Shown here one piece after another: positions 1 through 7,366 of a DNA stretch of 11,834 bases (position 1 is its first letter; every line of letters starts with the position of its first letter). The DNA lies in assembly GCA_025363495.1 (NCBI GenBank), contig JANYDR010000055.1, positions 1 to 11,834 on the forward strand, written 5' to 3'. This stretch comes from Cyclobacteriaceae bacterium (GTDB lineage: Bacteria; Bacteroidota; Bacteroidia; Cytophagales; Cyclobacteriaceae). The translations under genes were made by a program, and so were the position numbers. Under the pieces are notes generated by a model. It was not told the DNA's origin. It made no database searches and worked only from the letters and a program-made list of their open reading frames with translations.

Positions 1-106
1 CTTTGCTCTTCTCCTCTTTCACCAATCCCACCAATGTGGTAATCCGGAAGATCATGAACAAGATCACCAGTACCAGCACGATCCCTATTCCAATAATTAT
101 ATTCAT
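1..106 (-). CDS. coxB: cytochrome c oxidase subunit II, N-terminal fragment
   Basis: This is the first 35 codons of a gene that leaves the window at position 1. The ATG is at 106-104, 30 bp after the actF stop codon. The visible peptide begins MNIIIGIGIVLVLVILFMIF and forms one hydrophobic helix of about 20 residues, followed by RITTLVGLVKEEKSK. A short N-terminal helix leading into a basic/acidic linker resembles the start of CoxB in Bacteroidota, which has an additional helix ahead of the usual hairpin. The copper-binding CuA domain lies outside the window, so the assignment rests on this helix and on the position right after actF, where coxB normally sits. It would accept electrons from the ACIII cytochromes and feed the binuclear centre in CoxA. 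Confidence 0.75.
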   Translation of the reverse strand, partial: MNIIIGIGIVLVLVILFMIFRITTLVGLVKEEKSK

Positions 107-136
107 ATCGAATGATTAACGTTCTATGTTCTACTA

Positions 137-1531
137 TTAAATATGATGACCCAGGCTTTCCTGCATCATCGGATCATGTTTCGCTACCAATGGAAATTTC
201 GTAAGGCTGGTAAGTGTAACCAGAAGGAATGCTGCCATAAAAATCATCGCCATTCCAATTTCGAGTAATCCTAATCCACCTTCTCCGTGCATTACACCAG
301 GAGTTACCATGTTATAATAGTCCAGCCAGTGACCTAGAATAACAATTGGACAAACAACCTGCAGCATAGCGATCTGACGTTTTGAATCCCTCATCATTAA
401 TAACAGGAAAGGCAAAACAAAGTTTAGAATAAGGTTGGCAAAAAAGATCCAACTATACGGTGCAACCAGTCTGCGCTGAACGAAGTAAACAGTCTCTTCA
501 GGGATATTAGCATAGAAAATCAACATGAATTGAGAAAACCAGATGTAAGTCCAGAACACGCTGAACGCAAACACAAATTTACCAAGATCATGAATATGGT
601 TTTCGTTTACCACTTTCAAATAGCCAGCGTTTTTCAATGAAGCAACAATGAACGTGATCATTGCAAGGCCGCATACCCACCAACTTGCAAATACATACCA
701 GCCCATCATGGTGCTAAACCAATGGGTATCAATGCTCATCACCCAATCCCATGCGGCGATCGAGGAACTGTATCCAAAAATGATAAGGAATATTGTAGAG
801 AACTTACGTGAATTATACCAGTGCTGAATTGATCCATCAAGATCTTCCGCCAGCATTTCTTTCTTTATCCATGTAAAGAACAAGTACCAGAGACCAAAGA
901 AAACAACCATTCTTACAACGAAGAACAATGGAAATCCTCCCGGAGCCAACGGCCAGAAAAAGAAACCGCTTTTTCCTGTAATTGCTTTGTCAAAATCGGG
1001 ACTAGCCTTATCATAAAGATCCGCATGAGTCCAATGAAAAACATCATGTTTTACCACGAAGAAAAGCACGATCATTATTATTCCGGCAAATGGGATCCAA
1101 TGACCCATTGCAAGTGGAATTCTCTTCACTCCTGCCGACCAACCTGCCTGAGCCGCATATTGGATCGCAATGAAAAATAATCCTATGATACCTAAACCAG
1201 CAAAGAACACATTGTTCATCCACAGGGTAGTATAAATTCTTTTCAACCAGGGAGCTGTTTTGGCATGATGCTCTTCAGTTTTAGCGCCTTCTGTTTTAAC
1301 GGCATCTCCATGCTGATCAACGCTTGCAACAAGATCTTTGGAGATCTGTGCACTCGCATGTTCTTTACCCTTTTCAGCTTCGCCACCTTCATGATGTTCA
1401 CCACCAGACATTGCCATGAATACACCTATGATAAACAATAGGATTCCTGCTCCCAGCAACATAAAGAGTTTCGAGCGGGTACCCGACTTCAATTCGTATT
1501 TTTCGTCAGCTATTTCGTGTGTAGCGTTCAT
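137..1531 (-). CDS. actF: Alternative Complex III subunit ActF (NrfD-type membrane subunit)
   Basis: This 464-residue polytopic membrane protein, with roughly ten helices, belongs to the NrfD/PsrC-like subunits of ACIII and is often annotated as quinol:cytochrome c oxidoreductase quinone-binding subunit 2. It pairs with ActC in the membrane. Family-like stretches are SIDTHWFSTMMGWYVFASWW (about residues 266-285) and FWTYIWFSQFMLIFYANIPE (about 326-345). Helix 1 covers about residues 21-41. It is followed by a hydrophilic insertion at residues 44-92 with six histidines (46, 47, 58, 74, 88, 89) and many Glu/Lys, before the next helix begins near residue 105. I recall similar His-rich insertions in Flavobacterium ActF, so this is probably a Bacteroidota trait. 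The start lies 24 bp after the actE stop codon. Confidence in the subunit identity is high because of both motifs and gene order. Confidence 0.93.
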   Translation of the reverse strand: MNATHEIADEKYELKSGTRSKLFMLLGAGILLFIIGVFMAMSGGEHHEGGEAEKGKEHASAQISKDLVASVDQHGDAVKTEGAKTEEHHAKTAPWLKRIYTTLWMNNVFFAGLGIIGLFFIAIQYAAQAGWSAGVKRIPLAMGHWIPFAGIIMIVLFFVVKHDVFHWTHADLYDKASPDFDKAITGKSGFFFWPLAPGGFPLFFVVRMVVFFGLWYLFFTWIKKEMLAEDLDGSIQHWYNSRKFSTIFLIIFGYSSSIAAWDWVMSIDTHWFSTMMGWYVFASWWVCGLAMITFIVASLKNAGYLKVVNENHIHDLGKFVFAFSVFWTYIWFSQFMLIFYANIPEETVYFVQRRLVAPYSWIFFANLILNFVLPFLLLMMRDSKRQIAMLQVVCPIVILGHWLDYYNMVTPGVMHGEGGLGLLEIGMAMIFMAAFLLVTLTSLTKFPLVAKHDPMMQESLGHHI

Positions 1532-1555
1532 TCGTGCGATCGTTTATCAATTCAA

Positions 1556-2200
1556 TTATTTCTGCTTCTGCAACACTTTTACATACTTGGCAATTTTCCA
1601 GCGGTCTTCAGGACTTACCTGAGATCCATGCGATCCCATCAACCCCGCTCCGTAAGTAATTACATGAAATATATGTGCTTCAGATATTCCCAAATAAGAG
1701 TCCCCTTTCAGATTGGCTACACCGGCAAACTTATCGGATACCTTTCCATCGCCCATTCCTTTAACACCATGGCAGTGCAAACAATTTGACTGGTACAAAA
1801 CTTGTCCTGCTGCAACTACTGCCGCTGTTGAGTCCAATGGATTCTTCATCCCTGTTGTTATGAAGTCAATGCTGTCTTTTGCAACTTTCTTGCTGCGATA
1901 AGGCAACCAGCCAAATTGATTTCTCTTCACAGTATGAGGAGCCGGTTCTCGCATGTTCATACGATAAGGATTGTATTTATTGGAGTTAAAATACTCTCCT
2001 CTTGTAGGACCATTGTCCAATGAGTTAACCCAGCGTCCTGCGGTTTCATCCGTGATCTGTGAAAGCGGCTCATACGCTACTGAGTGATACATGTTAGGCG
2101 CATATTCGCGACCCGTGTGATCACCGTGTGCTGTACATCCCAGGAGAAGAACAACAAATGATGTCGCGATTAGAATATTTTTGATCTGCATAGTCCTCAT
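1556..2200 (-). CDS. actE: Alternative Complex III subunit ActE (monoheme cytochrome c lipoprotein)
   Basis: This 214-residue membrane-anchored cytochrome c acts on the periplasmic face of ACIII. The N-terminus is a lipoprotein signal: a hydrophobic stretch at residues 9-20, then LLLGC with the lipidated cysteine at 22. Residues 74-90 hold a motif around NPYRMNMREPAPHTVKRN that resembles the MRxPxxGTVxRG-type segment of ActE proteins. The heme site is C140-L-H-C143-H144, followed by GxxGMGDG-like spacing typical of class I cytochrome c, and Met188 (GLMGSH) is the likely sixth heme-iron ligand. The gene begins 4 bp after the actD stop codon, suggesting coupled translation. An alternative start is the ATG at codon 4 (2191), which would also leave an intact lipobox, so the exact N-terminus is uncertain by three residues. 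The heme probably relays electrons towards the terminal oxidase. Confidence 0.93.
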   Translation of the reverse strand: MRTMQIKNILIATSFVVLLLGCTAHGDHTGREYAPNMYHSVAYEPLSQITDETAGRWVNSLDNGPTRGEYFNSNKYNPYRMNMREPAPHTVKRNQFGWLPYRSKKVAKDSIDFITTGMKNPLDSTAAVVAAGQVLYQSNCLHCHGVKGMGDGKVSDKFAGVANLKGDSYLGISEAHIFHVITYGAGLMGSHGSQVSPEDRWKIAKYVKVLQKQK

Positions 2201-2204
2201 TTCA

Positions 2205-2732
2205 CTAAAAGCTTTTCTCGTTTACTTCCGTCGCACCGTTTTCTTTCAAAATGGCACGAATTTCTTCTTTGCTTGTCTTGTTTGCACCAAGGTCAATTGC
2301 CATCACATGCTTGTCGTCTGTGCTGCGAATGTCATATTGACGTGGCCACTTATACGGCTTCATATCACTTACAATCAGGAATGTTATTACCATTCCAAAT
2401 GCAGAAAGCAACACGGTAAACTCAAATGTTACCGGTATAAAAGGAGGTATTGAATAATTATTCTTACCACCGATGATCATTGGCCAGTCGAAACCAAGCA
2501 TCCAGATTTGTGTTGACAAGGCCAGGATAGTACCCGTCATACCAAACAGGAAGGCAGCGATCGGCAAACGTGAACGCGTATACCCCAGCTCTTCGTCCAA
2601 ACCGTGAACGGGAAACGGTGAATACACTTCTTTGATCTTTACTCCTTTATCACGAATGTTTCCAACGGCTTCGAGCAATACATCCTCGTCGTCGAAAATT
2701 CCAACCAAAAAGTTCTCTTTTGCAGCGGTCAT
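2205..2732 (-). CDS. actD: Alternative Complex III subunit ActD (DUF3341)
   Basis: This 175-residue protein matches the DUF3341 family found only with ACIII-type complexes. A soluble N-terminal half contains VYSPFPVHGLDEELG (residues 36-50). Two transmembrane helices follow at about 57-78 and 101-121, joined by a short loop with the family-like pattern GFDWPMIIGGK...PPFIPVTFEFTVL (residues 80-108). The C-terminal 50 residues are soluble. It carries no cofactor-binding motif. In the solved ACIII structures ActD is a structural subunit that packs next to the NrfD-like subunits; no catalytic role is established. The start codon lies 13 bp after the actC stop codon. Length and motif order are normal for the family. 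Confidence 0.94.
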   Translation of the reverse strand: MTAAKENFLVGIFDDEDVLLEAVGNIRDKGVKIKEVYSPFPVHGLDEELGYTRSRLPIAAFLFGMTGTILALSTQIWMLGFDWPMIIGGKNNYSIPPFIPVTFEFTVLLSAFGMVITFLIVSDMKPYKWPRQYDIRSTDDKHVMAIDLGANKTSKEEIRAILKENGATEVNEKSF

Positions 2733-2745
2733 TGACTATTTCTTT

Positions 2746-4137
2746 TTAGTGAGCTCCAGTTGTTGATTTCTTTTTTTCAGAAGTTGCTTTCACAATACTC
2801 TTCACTTCCGCCATGTTGATCACCGGGAAGAACTTGGCAAAGAGTAAAAAGGCTGTGAAGAAAATTCCAAATGTGAATAAGTATTCCCCGATATCATACA
2901 TCGTTGGATGAAACATCGTCCAGCTTGATGGCAGATAATCGCGGTGAAGAGAGGTAACAATGATTACAAAACGCTCGAACCACATTCCGATGTTTACTAT
3001 GATTGAAATGACGAACGTCGCCACAAGATTCGTTCTGAGTCTCTTAAACCAGAAAAGCTGTGGAGAAATAACGTTACACGTCATCATTGACCAATATGCC
3101 CACCAGTATGGACCGGTTGCGCGATTGATGAACGCATATTGCTCAGCAGGCACCTGACCGTACCAGGCAATAAAGAACTCAGTGATGTACGCTATACCAA
3201 CAATTGATCCTGTGATGATGATGACGATATTCATCAACTCAACGTGATAAATAGTAATGTAATCCTCAAGGTGAAATACTTTACGTGTTATCAAAAGAAG
3301 TGTAAGCACCATCGCGAATCCGGAGAAGATCGCGCCTGCCACAAAGTAGGGAGGGAAAATCGTCGTGTGCCATCCCGGTACTACTGAGGTTGCAAAGTCC
3401 ATGGATACAATAGTGTGAACTGAAAGTACAAGTGGTGTTGACAAACCTGCAAGAATCAATGCTACCGATTCGTAGCGTGACCATGTTTTTGCAGCGCCGT
3501 CCCATCCAAAGCTCAATGCATTATAAATATTAGCGCGTGTTGTTGCCCCTGCTCTTACCGCACGGTCGCGGATAACTGCAAAGTCAGGGATCAAACCCAT
3601 GTACCAGAATAAAAGCGAAACGGAGAAGTATGTTGAGATTGCAAATACGTCCCACAGAAGTGGTGAGTTAAAATTCACCCACAGTGAACCGAATGCATTT
3701 GGCAACGGCAACGCCCAATAAAATCCTAACCACAAGCGACCCATGTGAAACGCCGGGAAGCTCAATGCACAGATAACGGCGAAGATTGTCATCGCTTCAG
3801 CAGCGCGGTTGATTGACATTCTCCAGCGCTGACGGAATAATAAAAGGATCGCAGAAATCAATGTGCCGGCGTGACCAATACCGACCCACCAAACGAAATT
3901 AGTGATGTCCCATGCCCAGCCTACTGTTTTGTTAAGACCCCAAACGCCGATACCATTCCATAGCATGTATCCGCAGCAGTACGCGCCATACGTTAAAAAC
4001 GCAAGCGATACTCCGAAAGCCATCCACCACAGTCGTGTTGGAGCTCCTTCAACCTGGCGGCTGATGTCGTGCGATACATCGTGAACGGTCTTGCCACCGG
4101 TTACTAATGTTTCTCTTAAAACTGATTCTGCGTGCAT
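2746..4137 (-). CDS. actC: Alternative Complex III subunit ActC (NrfD/PsrC-like quinol subunit)
   Basis: This 463-residue membrane protein with about ten helices belongs to the NrfD/PsrC family and is the main quinol-interacting subunit of ACIII. Conserved stretches include WWVGIGHAGTLISAILLL (residues 83-100), FPAFHMGRLWL (127-137), and NFNSPLLWDVFAISTY (155-170). His131 and Asp163 in these segments fall in the region where structures place the quinol site facing the periplasm; that placement is inferred from family knowledge. Later motifs are LSVHTIVSMDFA (238-249) and MWFERFVIIV (385-394), the latter with a buried Glu typical of the family. The C-terminus is a charged Lys/Ser tail. The gene starts 36 bp after actB ends. 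Quinol oxidation here would supply electrons to the ActB clusters and may be coupled to proton movement. Confidence 0.95.
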   Translation of the reverse strand: MHAESVLRETLVTGGKTVHDVSHDISRQVEGAPTRLWWMAFGVSLAFLTYGAYCCGYMLWNGIGVWGLNKTVGWAWDITNFVWWVGIGHAGTLISAILLLFRQRWRMSINRAAEAMTIFAVICALSFPAFHMGRLWLGFYWALPLPNAFGSLWVNFNSPLLWDVFAISTYFSVSLLFWYMGLIPDFAVIRDRAVRAGATTRANIYNALSFGWDGAAKTWSRYESVALILAGLSTPLVLSVHTIVSMDFATSVVPGWHTTIFPPYFVAGAIFSGFAMVLTLLLITRKVFHLEDYITIYHVELMNIVIIITGSIVGIAYITEFFIAWYGQVPAEQYAFINRATGPYWWAYWSMMTCNVISPQLFWFKRLRTNLVATFVISIIVNIGMWFERFVIIVTSLHRDYLPSSWTMFHPTMYDIGEYLFTFGIFFTAFLLFAKFFPVINMAEVKSIVKATSEKKKSTTGAH

Positions 4138-4173
4138 ATGCTAAACGTTCCGGTTATCTTATTTATAATTCGA

Positions 4174-7100
4174 TTAAGCGTGCTCTGCTACTCCTTCTTT
4201 GTTTCTGATCTTAGTCAGGTAGAAGATGTTTGGCTTCACACCAATTTCTTCCAATACCCTGTAAGCACGTGGGTTGCCTGTTTTCTTATCGAAACCAGCT
4301 GCACCATTTTCGTCTTTCGTGATCTTCAACAATTTGGTGATTGCACTTTCAGGATCGTTCATGTCACCGAATACAATTGCACCGGATGAACACGCTGCCT
4401 GACATGCTGTGATCACTTCACCATCTTTCATTGGTCTTCTCTCACGTTTCGCGGTAAGCTTTCCTGCCTGTATACGCTGAACGCAGAATGAGCATTTTTC
4501 CATCACACCGCGTGAACGAACGGTAACTTCAGGATTCAATACCATGCGACCCAGATCAGTGTTCATCGCAGGATTTGACTGATAGAACTGCTGATTGTCG
4601 TGATACTTGAACCAGTTGAAACGTCTTACTTTATAAGGACAGTTGTTGGCACAATAACGTGTACCGATACAACGGTTATAGGTCATTTGATTAAGTCCTT
4701 CTGTACTGTGTGTTGTGGCAGCCACAGGACAAACCGTTTCACAAGGAGCATTATTACAATGCTGACATAACATTGGCTGGAATACTACTTCAGGATTTTC
4801 AGCTGCTTTCTCTGCTTCCTCCGATGTGTAATTTGTTGAATCGCTGCTGTAATAACGGTCGATGCGCAACCAGTGCATTTCACGGCGACGAATTACTTCG
4901 TCTTTTCCGACAAGCGATACGTTATTTTCAACGTTACATGCAACGATACATGATCCGCAACCGGTACAGGTATTCAGATCTATTGACATTCCCCAATGAT
5001 GATTGTTATAGGTATGTCCTTTCCACAAACTGAGTGAAGAAGGAGCCACTTTCTCATCCCACTTGGTGATTTTTTCTTCTTCGCGACCAGCGCCAGCATC
5101 TTTCTTGAATTCACTCAGGACAGATTCCTGGATAACGTTATGACGCCCCATGTATGTCTGGTGCGTTTGAGTTTGCGCTAACTGGAATGCAGTAGAAGTC
5201 TTTGCAAGATTCACTCCGGAAAGAATCCCACTGGTAAGTGATCCGTTTTCCATTGCAATGAATGGATAAGCACTTACGCCAAGTTTCTCCGCTACTTTAC
5301 CAACTTTATCTCTTCCGTAACCAGGTGATATACCGATCGTTCCTGGGGCTTGTCCCGGCTGAATCAATACAGGAACCGTTACAGATTTACCTGCAACGGT
5401 AAGTGTTCCCATCTGGGTATTGCTTTCACCATCATTGGTAAATCCAAGAGTCTTTGCATCCTTTTGAGAAATCAAAATCGGATGATCCCAAACAACTTTA
5501 GTAATAGGATCTGGCAACTCCTGTAAGAGAGGATTGTTCGCCTGTGAACCATTTCCTACTCCATAACTTTCGTAAATGGCCAACTCTAAAGCTGAATTGC
5601 CTGATTTATATGTTGATGAAACTGCTGACGCTGCTGCTGAAATATCTCCTGTAAATGAAACTGAACCAGTCGCATCAGATTTCAATTCGAGCACTCCATC
5701 ATATAAGCACTTGTCCCACCATGATTGGAAATCCATTCCTGAATCAGCTTTTCCATAGAACCAGCTCTTCCAATTCTCTTTTACGAATGTGAAATATTCT
5801 GTCGGTGCACCCGCCCATATCATAAAGCTCTCCTGAGCCTGACGTGATTTGAAGAGTGGCGTGATCGCAGGTTGAGATAAGCTGTATAAATTTTTCTTAG
5901 GTTCGAAATCATTCCATGACTCGAGGTAATGATGATCAGGAGCTTTGTAAGTAGTTAATGAAGCAGTTTCATCTTCAGTATATCCTGTAGAAACCGTTAA
6001 TGAGATATTCTTAAGAGCAGCTCCGAGCTTGGCTCCCATCGGATGATCATAAACAGGATTACAGTTATAGAATATGACAGCCCCAACTTTTCCGACTTCT
6101 GCGTCGGCGATGAAAGAAGCCATAGCCTCATCATTTCCCTGACGGAAATTTACTGGCAGGCCTGGAAGAATGGTTGAACCATAGCTGCCGAGCATATCAT
6201 TTATGCCGTTGACGATGGTTTGTACATTTTTATCATTTGAACCTGATACGACTAATGAGCTTCCTTTTGTTGCCCAAAGATCTTCTGCCGCTTTGTCGAG
6301 GTTAGCAATTTTATCGATGCCTCCTGACAACGCTGCTTTGCCAGCCTTTGCAGCAATAAGATTATAAAGTTGAGTAGCTACCAAACCTGATTCAGAAGGT
6401 TTAACCATTGAGCGATAATCTGCATTGGCACCTGTCAATGATAAGTTTGCCTCGAATGAATAAAGGCGTGACATATCGCGATGATCTTCATCGATCTTAC
6501 GAGTAGCCGCGAACTGCTTAGTGAATTCAATTGGAGCAAGCCATGTACCGAGGAAGTCAGCTCCAAGAGTTACTATGGTTTTTGCTTTGCTGAAATCATA
6601 AGAAGGAATAAAGCCCGTTCCGAATGAAGCTTCGTTTGCTTTCCACACTCCATAATAAGAGATAGGATCATATTGAACGTGCTGTGTGCCAGGGTATTTC
6701 GCTTTGAATTTATCGATCGTCAGCTTCGTGCTTGGACTTAGAATAGTATTTGATACAATTCTGATCTGTCCTTCTTTTCCAACAACCTCTGTAAGTTTTG
6801 CAACAATCTCGCTGTCAACAGTTTCCCAGTCAGCAGCCTTATCGGCAATCTTTGGTCCACGGAGACGGTAATTATCATACAACGAAAGCACGGAAGCCTC
6901 CACTTGTGCACTTGTTCCGCCGGTTGATACACTTGATAATACGTTACCTTCAATTTTTATCGGACGACCATCACGGGTCTTTACTAAAACGCTGCAATAG
7001 TCACCACCATCTATATAAGAAGATGCGTAATAGTTAGCAATACCGGGATCAGCATCCATCGGCTTGGTAACAAAAGGAATGGCTTTGCGGATAGGTGTTT

Positions 7101-7284
7101 CGCAGGCAGCCAATGAAGCCGCGGCTACACTGAAGCCCATCATCTTTAAGAAATCCCTGCGGGAATGTCCTGGATCTTCTTCAACACCGATGTTGGCAAA
7201 CTCTTTCCCGGCATGCTTAACGAAAGCGGTGTCGTTCTTAAGTTGTTCCAGTCCTTTCCAATATGTCTTTTTAGTAGTACTCAT
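4174..7284 (-). CDS. actB: Alternative Complex III subunit ActB (molybdopterin-like/4Fe-4S fusion)
   Basis: This 1036-residue protein fuses two parts that are separate in related enzymes. Residues 1-40 are an extended leader starting with MSTTKKTYWKGLEQL, followed by a twin-arginine motif SRRDFLK (Arg42-Arg43) and LAAC with Cys61 as a possible lipidation site. This matches Bacteroidota proteins named TAT-variant-translocated molybdopterin oxidoreductases. Residues of about 65-750 resemble a molybdopterin oxidoreductase (DGRPIKIEGN, then SVLSLYDNYRL) but lack the N-terminal cluster cysteines and the Cys/Sec metal ligand, so no molybdenum site is expected. Residues of about 765-1036 are a ferredoxin-like domain with Cys 773/776/779/783, 840/843/848/852, 872/878/882 and 931/934/961/965. 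Position 875 is Thr instead of Cys, giving 15 ligands: three [4Fe-4S] and one [3Fe-4S] cluster, as known for ACIII. It sits on the periplasmic side and conducts electrons between ActC and ActA. Confidence 0.96.
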   Translation of the reverse strand: MSTTKKTYWKGLEQLKNDTAFVKHAGKEFANIGVEEDPGHSRRDFLKMMGFSVAAASLAACETPIRKAIPFVTKPMDADPGIANYYASSYIDGGDYCSVLVKTRDGRPIKIEGNVLSSVSTGGTSAQVEASVLSLYDNYRLRGPKIADKAADWETVDSEIVAKLTEVVGKEGQIRIVSNTILSPSTKLTIDKFKAKYPGTQHVQYDPISYYGVWKANEASFGTGFIPSYDFSKAKTIVTLGADFLGTWLAPIEFTKQFAATRKIDEDHRDMSRLYSFEANLSLTGANADYRSMVKPSESGLVATQLYNLIAAKAGKAALSGGIDKIANLDKAAEDLWATKGSSLVVSGSNDKNVQTIVNGINDMLGSYGSTILPGLPVNFRQGNDEAMASFIADAEVGKVGAVIFYNCNPVYDHPMGAKLGAALKNISLTVSTGYTEDETASLTTYKAPDHHYLESWNDFEPKKNLYSLSQPAITPLFKSRQAQESFMIWAGAPTEYFTFVKENWKSWFYGKADSGMDFQSWWDKCLYDGVLELKSDATGSVSFTGDISAAASAVSSTYKSGNSALELAIYESYGVGNGSQANNPLLQELPDPITKVVWDHPILISQKDAKTLGFTNDGESNTQMGTLTVAGKSVTVPVLIQPGQAPGTIGISPGYGRDKVGKVAEKLGVSAYPFIAMENGSLTSGILSGVNLAKTSTAFQLAQTQTHQTYMGRHNVIQESVLSEFKKDAGAGREEEKITKWDEKVAPSSLSLWKGHTYNNHHWGMSIDLNTCTGCGSCIVACNVENNVSLVGKDEVIRRREMHWLRIDRYYSSDSTNYTSEEAEKAAENPEVVFQPMLCQHCNNAPCETVCPVAATTHSTEGLNQMTYNRCIGTRYCANNCPYKVRRFNWFKYHDNQQFYQSNPAMNTDLGRMVLNPEVTVRSRGVMEKCSFCVQRIQAGKLTAKRERRPMKDGEVITACQAACSSGAIVFGDMNDPESAITKLLKITKDENGAAGFDKKTGNPRAYRVLEEIGVKPNIFYLTKIRNKEGVAEHA

Positions 7285-7333
7285 ATGAGTTGGTCGTTCC
7301 TTTTATCTGTAATGTTCTGTCTTATAATCAAGT

Positions 7334-7355
7334 AATCCTGAAATCCTTTAATCCT
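7334..7355. repeat. Three AATCCT copies at 8-bp period
   Basis: The hexamer AATCCT occurs at 7334-7339, 7342-7347 and 7350-7355, each exactly 8 bp from the next, and a degraded fourth copy (AAACCCT) follows at 7358-7364. On the transcribed strand the units read AGGATT. The array lies in the 82-bp actA-actB gap, the longest spacer in the operon, more than 50 bp upstream of the actB start. It could be a simple-sequence remnant, a dispersed intergenic element, or a purine-rich translation or mRNA-stability element. No stem-loop or T-tract supports a terminator. Confidence 0.6.
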
Positions 7356-7366
7356 AAAAACCCTGC

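Noticed and set aside
2746..4137. NrfD of a nitrite or polysulfide reductase operon
   Set aside because: The neighbours are actA, actB, actD, actE, actF and coxB; no nrfA or psrA gene is present.
4710..5033. Rightward reading frame opposite the actB iron-sulfur domain
   Set aside because: It is antisense to the conserved cysteine motifs of actB and shows no protein-like features of its own.
4174..7284. ActB as an active molybdenum oxidoreductase such as formate dehydrogenase or polysulfide reductase
   Set aside because: No Cys/Sec metal ligand and no N-terminal cluster cysteines are visible, and the fused iron-sulfur domain and gene order are those of ACIII.
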